NCBI GenBank assembly: GCA_947396885.1
Contig: OX377201.1
Location: 6,806,934 to 6,870,933 of the forward strand
Direction: 5' to 3'
DNA from: Heligmosomoides polygyrus polygyrus
Lineage: Eukaryota > Nematoda > Chromadorea > Rhabditida > Heligmosomidae
Length of the DNA: 64,000 nucleotides
Positions 10,780 to 21,700 of the stretch are shown one piece after another (within the stretch, counting starts at the first letter, position 1; each line of letters begins with the position of its first letter). A model generated the notes under the pieces. The model saw nothing but the letters and a program-made list of their open reading frames with translations. It had not been told where the DNA came from and searched no databases. A program made the translations under genes and the position numbers.

Positions 10780-11694
10780 TTAGGGTGGGCCAAAAGTAAT
10801 GCGACAAATTCAACAAATTTCTTTATCTCTTTATAACTCAATTACAACTCAACGGTGCCGAGAAGTGCATTCGCCATTAAGGTCAACGACCTTGCTGCCA
10901 TCGCTCAGCCAACTTACTGGTCCCACCATCCTTATAGAACTGTTTGGGCCTGGTGCTAATCCACTGCTCGTCATTGTGGTCGAGGTCTGCTTGAATCCTT
11001 GTGTCCCTTCCGACCAGGAAGTCCTGTAGGCTCAAGAAGTAGTAGTAGTCGCATGGAGAGATGTCCAGCGAATACGGTGAGTAAGGCATGTGAATGTAGC
11101 CAATGTAGCCCAGCTGGCCAAGCGTATCCGTGGTCGCTTTATTGCCCGATGGGGTGCGGCGTTGTCGAAGAAGAGGAACTTCTTAAAGCGATGAGGCCGA
11201 ATTAGTGCGAGTCGCCGGTCCATCTCTTCTATTTCGTTCACCATGGCCTTGGAGTCCTCCGTCGTGCTTTTGGAAAACAGCTTCCAGTATACCGGTCCAT
11301 GGGAGCAGACTTAAAAGCTCAGAAGGTGCTTCTCGCCGTGAACATCCCGCCAAACAGGTCACCAGGCCTCACCCAGACTCGCTGCTTGGCAGGGTTAAGG
11401 TAGAAGACGTACTTCTCATCCTGCGTGAATATTGAGCCCAGGCTGCTCAGGGTTGGGAATTGGGGGAGATTTGCGCGACACAGGTCGACTCGTCAGAGTG
11501 GGGTTTCGACATGAGATAGACTGGGGTTTTGGCATGCTTCTGGAAAGGGCGGAAGTGGTAACTTCTCAGGTGGGCTTCAGTAAGTAGCATACAAACATAC
11601 AAATACGATAAGCATGAAACCAGACTCCAGCCACGAGATATGTGGACACGGCATGGAGTGTCTCATTACTTTTGCCTCCCCCCCCCCCCCCTAA
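10780..11694 (-). mobile_element. Internally deleted mariner, copy a
   Basis: 915 bp, ends TTAGGGTGGGCCAAAAGTAA and a right end where the TIR has become a C tract (CCCCCCTAA), with flanking TA. The minus-strand relic keeps FFDNAAPH and PYSLDISPCDYYYF but lacks the N-terminal half. Confidence 0.88.
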
Positions 11695-11699
11695 TACTA

Positions 11700-11969
11700 T
11701 TCAACACTACTCTGCTCTCCTTCTTTGACGTTGTAATCTTAATCTGGACACATGGGCCGGCTTTTCTAATCACGTGGCGATTCAACCTACTATACCCCGA
11801 GGAAGACCTTGGGCGTTCGGACTATATCTTCGGGTGCCACCGGCCAAATGCAGCCAGTCGACGCGGGCTTCTTCAGTTACATGAAGTCGTTTATGGGGCG
11901 ATTTCATTCCTGCGTCGTTCTCGAAGAGCCCACTTTTGATCTGCAAAAAAGGAACAACATTCTGAAGGT
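11700..11969 (+). pseudogene. DDE transposase C-terminal fragment
   Basis: Two frames read GPAFLITWRFNLLYPEEDLG and TGQMQPVDAGFFSYMKSFM ... RNNILK, the late part of a DDE-superfamily transposase (P/G-x-T-x-x-x-Q-P-x-D-x-x-F-F pattern). One frameshift near 11805. It ends at AAG/GTAAGT, so it may have been an exon. Confidence 0.7.
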
Positions 11970-11975
11970 AAGTGA

Positions 11976-12290
11976 TGAAGTTTGGGGAAGTTGAGAGAAA
12001 ATGGAGTTGTTATAATTGTTATAAGGGCACTAATGTTTCTTTTCTTTGGCTTTTCGCTGCAATAACCAAAAGATTGAACAAATCGAAACGGAAAAAAGCT
12101 AAACATCCTTTCTGATACAGCATTCATTTTTTCGGATGGTTATAACGCAAAAAAAAACTCAGTGAAATTCAGAATAAAATGTTTAAAGATTTGGCGGAGA
12201 CTTAGTTTCCAACCCACCTATTGCATGACCACAAACAGTTACATCTTCGGGTTCTATGTCGATCTAATTTCGAGATTCCTAATATTTCCG
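11976..12290. other. AT-rich spacer
   Basis: Nothing recognised. Confidence 0.5.
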
Positions 12291-12294
12291 GGCA

Positions 12295-12600
12295 GAATTT
12301 ATTTGGAGAGGTAGGAATGGGCCTTTGAGACACTGACGACTGACTAGAAATTGCTGGACCAAAATGCAAAACTCATGCGTTCGGGGGGAATCGAACCCCC
12401 GCCGAATGCTTGGAAGGCATCCATGCTAACCATTACACCACGAACGCTACGATGTTGGGGATTCGTAAACTCCTTGTCATAGGCGATGGAGCGAAGCGCA
12501 GTCGGAGAACTTGGTGCGAAAACTGAAAAGGCTGAGAGAGAGACGATGCAGAGCGGAAGGCTCGCGGCGCAGTCTCTTCACAACCTGCTGTCGCCGCGTC
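12295..12600 (-). repeat. tRNA-Gly duplication unit 4 (inverted)
   Basis: Inverted copy with the GCGCAGTCGGAGAACTTGG leader and the AATTGCTGGACCAAAATGC downstream flank. Confidence 0.7.
12376..12447 (-). tRNA. tRNA-Gly (TCC), copy 4, inverted
   Basis: Identical tRNA on the minus strand, with its flanks also inverted. Confidence 0.93.
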
Positions 12601-12704
12601 TGATGCCTATGGAATATGGACAGCTGTCATATTACGGAGCTCAATAGGTAGAAGACTCTCAGACTCTCAGGAATAAAGGATAATGGACGGCGTTACTCAA
12701 TCGA

Positions 12705-12855
12705 GCGAGCATGCCATCTATAGAAGGTGTTGATGGTCGGCATCCTGATCGGCTGACGTATGTTCAGTCGGTGTTTCCTGATTGATTATGATTGGCTGGC
12801 GTGTTCCCACCCCTACCCGCCCCAGTGCTGCCCATCTTAAAGACACGAATCGCGC
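12705..12855. mobile_element. MITE family E, truncated copy
   Basis: Right part of the family: AAGGTGTTGATGGTCGGC ... GTGCTGCCCATCTTAAAGAC. Confidence 0.65.
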
Positions 12856-12889
12856 AGCCTTTCGCCCTCAATTTAAATGAATGACCAAT

Positions 12890-13180
12890 AAAAGGATAAA
12901 GGACGGTGTTAATCAATCTTTTTTGGGATGCGCCACGCATTCTACATCTACAGGATATCGTGGAGGCGATTTGAACGCGTATTTGGCCATACAATGACTT
13001 GCAGTGGCCAGCTGATCAACAAATCAGCGCTTCATCCTTCCCATACGAACTGGTACCAATTCAACGACCTTGAAGGGATGAAAGGCTTCGTTGGCCAGGG
13101 CGGGACATCCGAACCAAGAACCTGGTGTAAAGTGCACGCGACAGCCGGCACCTCCTTCCCTTCGACTGCGCTACCATGCG
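12890..13180 (-). mobile_element. SINE-A copy
   Basis: Tail AAAGGATAAAGGACGG to head CTGCGCTACCATGCG; moderately diverged. Adjacent to another copy on the same strand. Confidence 0.83.
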
Positions 13181-13194
13181 TCCCAAGATGTAAA

Positions 13195-13489
13195 GGAAAG
13201 GATAAGGATAAAAGATAAAGGGCGCGTTATTCAATTCTTTTTGGGGTGCGCCACGCATTCTACTTCTACGGGATATCGTATTTGAATGCGTATTTGGCCA
13301 TACAATGACTTGTGATGGCCAGCCGATGAACAAGTCAGCGCTTTATCCTTCCCAGACAAGTTTGGCACCAATTCACCGACCCCTGAGGGATGGAAGGCTT
13401 GGTTGGCCTGGGCGGGAAATCCGAACCAGGAACCTGGTATCGGGTGCAGGCGACAGCCGGCGCCTCCTCCGACTGCGCTGCACGCGCTC
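13195..13489 (-). mobile_element. SINE-A copy
   Basis: Head-to-tail neighbour of the copy at 12890. Tail GGATAAGGATAAAAGATAAAGG; head GCGCTGCACGCGC. Confidence 0.85.
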
Positions 13490-13491
13490 GT

Positions 13492-14136
13492 AAAGGAAAG
13501 AATTCTAATAATTCTATTTTTGACAATTCTAATAAAAATTAATACATGCTATATAACTGATACTCATAATTTTTATATGGATAATTTTAATTCGATTTTT
13601 TAAATCTTTCAAAGGAAAGCCTCAAATTCTTTAGGACATTGAAATAATTTATAATCCAGTATTTCTTCCAAAAATTTGAACCTCTATGGGGTTTCAAACG
13701 GTGTCTCTACTTTTTTGGGCAGATGAATTTAAAATTGCCTAAGAAAGGCGCACTTGAACTTGAACTAGGAAAATTTTTTAATCTTTTCCGACAACCTCTA
13801 AATGATTTTCACTTGTATATCAAATGCGTTCGGCTTGACTAGAAGCATGTCCAATTTTATTCGAAAGGTCCATTTTCAGGTGAAATTGATGGATAACATA
13901 TTAAATTAAAGTGCTTCAACCATGAGAAACTTTACGGGGCAAAAAATGAAAAACTAAACTCCTATTACTAACCTGTCCTTCTGCTCGTCGGCGTAAGAAT
14001 GACCGTTTCAATGCCCAGGCCCTATAGATATTATCGACATTTGCTCATGTCCCGCAATTTGAAGGGGTCACGCAGTTATGATGGTCGATGGGCAAGTTTA
14101 ACTTTAACAACAACTAATCATTATCGATCAATGTTG
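13492..14136. other. AT-rich spacer
   Basis: No gene or repeat recognised between two SINE-A copies. Confidence 0.5.
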
Positions 14137-14148
14137 GGTCGATTAATA

Positions 14149-14436
14149 AAGGATAAAGGACGGCGTTACTCAATCCCTTTTGGGATGCGCCAGCGCATTC
14201 TACTTCTACGGGATGTCGTGGAGGCGATATGAATGCGTATTTGGCCATACAATGACTTGCGGTGGCCAGCCGATGAACAAGTCAGTGCTCTATTCTTCCC
14301 AGACAAGTCTGGTACCAATTCACCGACCCCGGAGGGATGGAAGGCTTGGTTGGCCTGGGCGGAAAATCCGAACCAGGAACCTGGTATCGAGTGCACGCGA
14401 CCGTCGGCGCCTCCTCCGACTGCGCTACACGCGCCC
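14149..14436 (-). mobile_element. SINE-A copy with 12-bp target duplication
   Basis: Full-length. GGTCGATTAATA flanks it directly at 14137-14148 and 14437-14448, a clear retrotransposition footprint. Confidence 0.93.
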
Positions 14437-14572
14437 GGTCGATTAATATCGATAGATTAAGACACCCTAAATTTTCTTGCCCAAAATATCCTCCAACCAT
14501 AAGAGCGAAACGTAAGCCATAAGAGATGTCTAATGATCTCGTCGGTGGTCAGAACTAGGAACGTTTTTTGGT

Positions 14573-14760
14573 ACATGTCGCGAAGCTGGGCAGCATTGAG
14601 AGATGAAAGTGCGTTAGCCACTGAGGTCGTATCTGAATGGGCCTGTCATTCAGAGGGGTGTAAGATTGGCTGATGTGTGCTCGGTTGATGCTCTCCTTCG
14701 TTATGATTGGCTGGCACGCTCCCGGTTCCCAATGCTGCCCACCTTGACGACATGGACCGA
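14573..14760. mobile_element. MITE family E
   Basis: Inverted ends: TCGCGAAGCTGGGCAGCATTG and CAATGCTGCCCACCTTGACG. Confidence 0.75.
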
Positions 14761-14982
14761 TTTATTCGAAGGCATCACATTCAATTTATAGTTGCGCAGA
14801 CTGTGTGGAACGCGCCATGCATTTCGCCTGCACAGGAAATAACGTAGCTGATTGCTAGTCTAGCTTATTATTCGTTTCCCCTACTCAGCGAGAAACACAG
14901 TGTCCAAGCGTTGAAATTAGAACTTCAAATCTTTAATGAGACGAGTTATAACGTGCGGACATGGAAATTATTTACAATACAA

Positions 14983-14988
14983 TTTATT
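14983..14988 (-). promoter_or_regulatory. Candidate poly(A) signal of the receptor gene
   Basis: AATAAA on the minus strand about 525 nt after the receptor stop, within AT-rich sequence. A 174-bp MITE would then lie in the 3' UTR. Position only; no transcript evidence. Confidence 0.35.
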
Positions 14989-15112
14989 TGTCCTTAATAA
15001 TGAGCACTTCAGCAAAACCTAGGGCTCTACAGGGTTGGCTTCGGTTATTAGAAGATCTCTACGGAGAAAATAAGCTAACATTCTTCAAGTACATATGTGA
15101 ACGTTGACAGTA

Positions 15113-15286
15113 CGCGAAGACGCACCGCAGGGGTGTGGGAACGCGCTGTTGCTCCCATCGTAAGCTCGGCAGCCAATCAGGCACGGGCACATTCGCACAG
15201 GCCGGGTACATGATTGGCCGCCGCGATTACGGTAGGAGCAGCGGCACGTCCCCTTACCCCGCGGTGCGTACTCGCGACGCGTACCA
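15113..15286. mobile_element. MITE family F copy 1
   Basis: Inverted arms: CGCACCGCAGGGGTGTGGG with CCCGCGGTGCGTACTCGCG. It also carries the pair CAGCCAATCAGGCAC / ATGATTGGCCG. Would fall in the receptor 3' UTR. Confidence 0.78.
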
Positions 15287-15511
15287 CGTTGAAGGATACT
15301 TCAACATAGCAGACGATGTTATTGTATATGGTTACCTAAGACGGGCGACAAGAAACTCAGAGATCACAGATGAGTACACCAAGGAGACGAAGAGCGCGAG
15401 ATACGTGGGTGGATACAGGAGACATGGATGCGGACCGTAACACGTGGAGTTCGCCGAGGCGGATCAGCGATGGAACGAGGGCCGAAGGAAGTCGAGAGGC
15501 CGTCCGTCAGG

Positions 15512-15748
15512 TCAGACGATGCTCACCATCGGCGCCCGATCGTAGAGATTCTGCGGCATGCGGAGGTAGGTGCCGGAGTCGGACCGGATCGAGACGTTGT
15601 CGTCGCTGCACTTCGCCACGTCCACATGGTCGAGCAGCGCTCTGGAGATGTCACGCTTGCGCTCCAGCGACTGCGTCGAACCATCTTCCTCTCGCTCGAA
15701 CAGATAGCGCATCCTGAAGCAGCAGCTTTTGAGCATGTACAGAACCAC
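15512..15748 (-). CDS. Receptor exon 25: cytoplasmic tail and stop
   Basis: Residues 930-1007 and TGA at 15512-15514. Basic juxtamembrane start (LKSCCFRMRYLFER), serine/aspartate-rich middle, and terminal M-V-S-I-V, which fits a class I PDZ ligand (S/T-x-hydrophobic). Confidence 0.85.
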   Translation of the reverse strand: MVLYMLKSCCFRMRYLFEREEDGSTQSLERKRDISRALLDHVDVAKCSDDNVSIRSDSGTYLRMPQNLYDRAPMVSIV

Positions 15749-18700
15749 CTGAAGACCACCACCCACCTGAAGACGTATCCGGCGAACAGGAAAGCGCAAC
15801 AGCAGTACAGTATCTGTGTGAGCGAGTACAGGATAGCGACGACCGGGGTGTGCTCCCGGAACAGAAACAACACGACGAAAGACGCTAGGAATAGGAGCTG
15901 GAAAGAAGAAAATTATCTAAACATATCATTATCAGTCACTTTCAATTTTCATGTCAAATTGGACACCTTTTACGTGAGGCTGGACACTCTTTTGAACAAA
16001 CTGGAATCCTTTGGAATCAAAGTGAACGTCTACCACAAAGATAAAGATAAAGATAAAGGACGGCGTTACTTAATCCATTTTGGGGTGCGCCACGCATTCT
16101 ACCTCTACGGAATGACGTGGAGGCGATTTGAATGCGTATTTGGCCATACAATGACTGTCGGTGGCCAACCGATGAAAAAGTCAGCGCTTTACCCGTCCCA
16201 GACAAGTCTGGTACCAATTCATCGACACCGGAGGGATGGAAGCCTTGGTTGGCCTGGGCGGGAAATCCGAACCAGGAACTTGGTATCGGGTGCAGGCGAG
16301 AGTCGGCGCCTCCTCCGACTGCGCTGCAGGCGCACAACGTCTACCATATCAAAATTAACTTCTTAGATGTTAAACTAAAGGCTCTTCAAGATGGTTAGAA
16401 TAGTCTTTCAATCAAGAAAAAATTAGAATCACTTTCTTTGTATTTTTTAGTTCAGCTGCCCTGATAGTTTTACGAATATTATTTATTTACTTATTTTTGT
16501 AATAATTTTATAAAGCTCTTATTTGTTGAAAAAAATTAAAATTTGTCTATCAATACTGCTGTGCCAAACGAGGTTAGGTGGATCAGTTTTATTGAACGGC
16601 CTGACGTTTCGACCTGTTCGTCGTCTTCAGAGGCCTAAAAGTGGTTGAAGACTTTAGATTTGTTACTTACTCGACCAAGCGCCTTACCTCCCCCCCCCCC
16701 TTCCGACATCATTCTAGGTGCCAAAACGAAAAACCCATTGCATGAAAAATAAACTCACCCGCTGATCCACCGTTGAAGCGGAGCGACGTCGCTACCGCTG
16801 CCGTTAGTAGTTACGAGTGGTGACTGAGACATTCTGTGTCATTCGCACTGATGAGTATACCAGTGTCATTCGTAAGGACACTCATGTCACCACCGGTCGT
16901 TCTATAGCTCACAATGCGAAAGGAATGGCAAGAACTCACTAGTAATCGAGGGACACTCATTTGGACTATTCAGTGCTGAATTCCTTGCGGAAATCCAGAA
17001 TGCTTCCAACGCCTTCCTAGACGAAATGACGGTCTCAAACGTCAGAACCGTGCACTTAACATCAAAGTCGGTTCCTCCATGCCCCTCAACCCTGTGCTTG
17101 CCTAACGGACTGGATAAAACACCACGCCTTTTACTAGCCAGGTGTTCTTTAATGCGAACTGCCAGTACCCTTCCGGTTTCCCCGATGTATATTTGATTGC
17201 AAGTCCCACATTCAAGTTGATACACTGCACCAGCTTTGGCGCAATCCCCCATCTTATTGTAGGGACATACAACACAGTTTTCTGATATACACTCCCTATC
17301 GTAGAGCCTATTTCGGACTAGCTGCTTCTTGATGTTGTCATTCGGGATGTTTACAAGCACAACATCATCTTCTAGCTGAGCCCGAACTATGCTCCGCTGT
17401 ATGGCAGAAGTGATATTATCAGAAATAAATGGAAGACAAAGGGGTATACGATCTCGGCGTGGTATATTACGTTGCACAGTGCGGACTCTTTGGTGGTGTT
17501 GTGGTACCACGTAGCCATTTTGGCAAGCGATCTTTGAGGCTAACATTTGATGTTAAGTGCACGGTTCTGACGTTTGAGACCGACATTTCGCCTAGGAAAG
17601 CGTTGGAAGCATTCTGGATTTCCGCAAGGAATCCAGCACTGAATAGTCGAAATGAGTGTCCCTCGATTACTAGTGACCTCTTGCCATTCCTTTCGCATTG
17701 TGAGCTATAGAACGACTGGTGGTGACATGAGTGTCCTTACGAATGACACTGGTATACTCAGTATAATCAGTGCGAATGACACAGTATGTCTCAGTCACCA
17801 CTCGACTACTAACGGCAGCGGTAGCGACGTCGCTCCGCTTCAACGGTGGATCAGCGGGTGAGTTTATTTTTCATGCATTGGGTTTTTCGTTTTGGCACCT
17901 AGGACGATGTCGAAAGGGGGGGGGGGTAAGGCGCTTGGTCGGGTAAGTAACAAATCTAAAGTCTTGAACCACTTTTAGGCCTCTGAAGACGACGAACAGG
18001 TCGAAACGTTAGGCCGCTCAATAAAACTGATCCACCTAACCTCGTTTGGCACAGCAGTATTGATAGACTAAGAAAAATGCCGAGGTTTTACGAAGAGAGA
18101 ACTTGGAGATTAAAATTTGTTTTAAAGCGCAACAGGGTGCAGTCATGTAATGAATTATTAGTACAAAAAAAATTACACCGCAGCGGTTCTTACAACAGTC
18201 TCGGCGGGCAAAGAGCAACGGAATGGAGGCATGCCGAGTGCTGACCGCCGCCTGACACGTTATAACCAGGACCTAACATGGTGAGGAGGGCGCATGAAGC
18301 CGCATGCCGCGTGTTTACCACCGGCTGACATGTTATAACCAGGATCCTACATGATGAGGAGAGCACACTACTTTGCCGGATTACAACCGCAACAAATGCA
18401 ATTCTTCGTTCACTTGTTTGTGATTTTTTCTTGAATATGGTCCTGTGTTGTTCTGTAGAAGTCGCTCGGTAAGTCTCAAGTAAATTTGTTACATATAATA
18501 CTTATTAGTTATGTGGCCCCGGACTATGATAGATCCATGCAAATCTTCCAAGAAATCACTTTTGCCTATATTTAAAAAGCTAACTGTTGACGTAATCTTT
18601 TGTGCAAAACTGATTTTGTGTCACTCTAGGTGCAATAAACGCTCTGTTTTGTCTTGTCTGGTTCAATGTGCAGGGAACTTGTTTTGATTTTGAAGATGTT

Positions 18701-21700
18701 CCGTTTGATTTCAAAAGCGTTAAGCATGTTCAGAAGAGTGTTCCAACTTGACATGAAAATGGTATATATGACTCATAGAGCTGTTTCGAGAGAACCTCAA
18801 GAACGTACCGTTACAATAGAAACCAGGGACGCCTGTACGGCCGGTGACAACGACAAAAATCTCTCGGACGAGTCGCGGTGTCGTGACCTTAAGAAGACGT
18901 GATCAACTGGAGAACTTCGGAACCGAGGAAAATTGAAACAAACCTCCATAGACTGCCCATGTAGATGTTCCAGACAGCGTACGAGATCGCCAACGCACAG
19001 AAGAGCACTGTTGGAGTGAGGTAGTTGGCAAGGAACAACCAATCGACACGCTCAAACACCCTGCAAACCAGTTCCCTAGAAAAGTTCCATGGTCCAAGTT
19101 CTAGTTGTGAGCTGTTATGTGTCTACAAGTGCTCCGTCACGCCTATCCGCACGCCTCACACTTGCGCGCTTCGAGCGATGTTACATTATCATCACCATCA
19201 TCAGTATCGATCGTTACTGGCCTACCCATTGAAAAGAAAATCGATAATGTCGATCGACATTGATTACCTTTCCCATGTCATGAAGGCCTTCCGTCGACGA
19301 TATATTCACTTAACTCTCGCCCCTGGTCGATTAAATCTGAGGGAATTCGATATTATCGTCCCCACTACCGCCTTGCTGGAACTGGCGCCCCCATAGTGGA
19401 ACTGGTCCCCCTCAGTGGAGCTCGTCATCCTCAATGGTCCCCCTCCCTTAGCGGACGACGTCTTCGGCACATCTTCAGAATCCCCAGGCAGGCGTATTCA
19501 GCACGTCTTCTGAACCCTAAAGCACGTTGAGCGAGGTGTTCGGCACGTCTTCTGAATCCCCAGCCACTTTGGGCGACGTGTTCGGGACGTCTCCGGAATC
19601 CCCCGGCACGTAGTAGACGTTTGGATATTTTCGCTATTTTCGCGCCCCTTAATTTGTGCCCCGTAATTTCCCCTATTTTATGACTAAGGATCGATATTGT
19701 GACTCATCACTTAGCGACTTATTATATAGTATCATACCGCAGTTGGAGGAGGTACCACCTGTAGCGCGCACGCACACGAGATGGCAGCGCGACAGGAGGT
19801 ACACCCGCCCCTGCTGGGGGGGGGGGGGGGCGTGGCGTCAGGAGGTACACCGCTGTTCTGCGGACCGGAAACTTTTGTTTTGCGTGTCAAAGGTTTCGTA
19901 AGGCGGCCGTTAGACTCTCGGTGAAGCCTAGTGGGTTAGGGGTGGGTGAGCAAGGAGGATGAGAAGAAGCTGGCACGCCCCCTAGCAGGGGCGGGTGTAC
20001 CTCCTACCGTCCCCCACACGAGACCAGGTTCCTGGTTCGGATTTCCCAACCAGGTTAGCCAAGCCTTCCATCCCTCCAGAATCGGTCACCACCTCCTCGT
20101 GTAATTGGTAGAAGCTAACAGAGCTACGCATCGAGGTTCTCCCTCACTCTCTTTATTCCCCAGACCTCTCCCTCTCCCCAACTGACTACTTCTCTCGAGC
20201 TGCAAACCTGCGACAGCAGCAGCTTCGGGATCTGGACTGCCTTAGGACCGCTCTCCGAAAGTTCTTCGATTCTTATGTTCAGAATTTTGCTGTAGATCAA
20301 TCCACACCCTACAGAAAGACTAGAGGAAAACTGTGTTGAATAGAATCGTATTTAATTAGAGGAATAAAGTTGTGTCTGAGCCGAGTTATGACATTTTGAA
20401 CGCCGACGTCCGTTTCGGCAAGTATTAGATTGATCGAAAAGTCTTGCAACACTTGCACAACAATATTCAAAATTGTCCCTATCTGCTAAACCAAAAACTC
20501 AGTCCGCGATATATTCCCCGTCCAAGTCTGAGATCCTGCCCCATCTTCCTGGCAGCTTTTCAATTCCTTTCCGCCAGAATTCCGAGGGCTGTGAGGAAAG
20601 GAATTCAGAAACCTCCATTTCCATCGATCATCGAACTCTCTACCTCGAAGATGCTGCTTCAGAACTCTGATCAGGTGGTAGTCAGAAGGAGCGAGGTCTG
20701 GGGCTGGATTCATCAACGACTAACCCGCGGGTATAAGGGGTAGAGATACCCACAATGAAGCCTGCGTCTCTGACTCTTGCGTTATCTCTACCTGACTCTT
20801 ATCTTATCTCTACTCCTTATCACCCGCATACCCACGGGTTAATTGTTGATGAATCCGGCCTCTGGAGAGTACGGTGGAGAGGGCAGAACTTCCAAGCCTA
20901 ACTCCTGGACCCGGATTCATCAAGCAATGGGTATAGGTAGAGATACCGCAAGGGAATCATACCCACTACCAGCAATGAGTAGTGGCTACGAAGAGTATTC
21001 ATGAAAGGAATCAAGGGTAAGGTACAACTAGGCCTTTCGCGAAAACAGATGTCAGATGCCGGATTCATCAATGATAAACCCACGGGTATAGGGGGTAAAG
21101 ATACCCACGATGAAGCCTGCGTCTCTAACTCTTACCGTATCTCTATCTGACTCGTATCTTATCTCTACCCCTTATACCCCGCATATACACAGGTTTAGTA
21201 GTTGATGAATCCGGCCCCTGGAGCGCCATTTTGTCAATGGGCGCGAATGAGTCGCGGGTATGTGGATGCACCCACAACGATCGGCGGGTTTTGTCTACCC
21301 GCTGATATACCCATGATTTGGCGGGTAAAATTTATCATAAATCGCGGGCATGTCCACATCGTGGGTATGTCTACCCCTATACCCAGCATACCCATGGGTT
21401 GATGAATCCGGGGGCCGGATTCATCAACGACTAACCCGCGGGTATAAGGGGTAGAGATACCCACAATGAAGCCTGCGTCTCTGATTCTTGCGTTATCTCT
21501 GCCTGACTTTTATCTTATCTCTACCCCTTATCACCCGCATACCCACGGGTTAATTGTTGATGAATCCGGCCTCTGGTCCTGGATTTTCTCGCGACTCACT
21601 TTTGCAACATGAGGACGCGCGTTGTCGTGCAGCAGGTAGACATTTTCCCGTTCTGGACGTTTTTGGCGCATGGCGTCGGGCAATTGCGGAGCTGGATAGC

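Larger units (their letters stand above)
16553..18068. mobile_element. Penelope-like element, two truncated copies head to head
   Basis: The ends (TGCTGTGCCAAACGAGGTTA at the left and its complement at the right) and about 350 bp inside them are inverted copies. A minus-strand copy occupies 16553-17546 and a shorter plus-strand copy 17548-18068, meeting near 17547. Reverse transcriptase is absent from both. Confidence 0.82.

Noticed and set aside
15428..16366. Plus-strand open frame of 312 codons
   Set aside because: It reads antisense through receptor exons 24-25 and then through a SINE-A copy. No family motif; explained by the opposite strand and the repeat.
16845..16905. CTGATGAG resembling a hammerhead ribozyme core in the Penelope-like terminus
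   Set aside because: The matching GAAA box and closing helices are absent, and the motif lies on the antisense strand relative to the nuclease frame.
18903..19097. Alternative frames around TM5 using the GTTTGT donor at 18943
   Set aside because: That donor gives an immediate stop in the next exon; the GTCTAT donor 10 nt earlier preserves frame and the loop-TM6 sequence.
20699..21577. Regularly spaced repeats suggesting a CRISPR-like array
   Set aside because: Repeats are inverted-end MITEs of unequal length nested in a mariner; the genome is eukaryotic.
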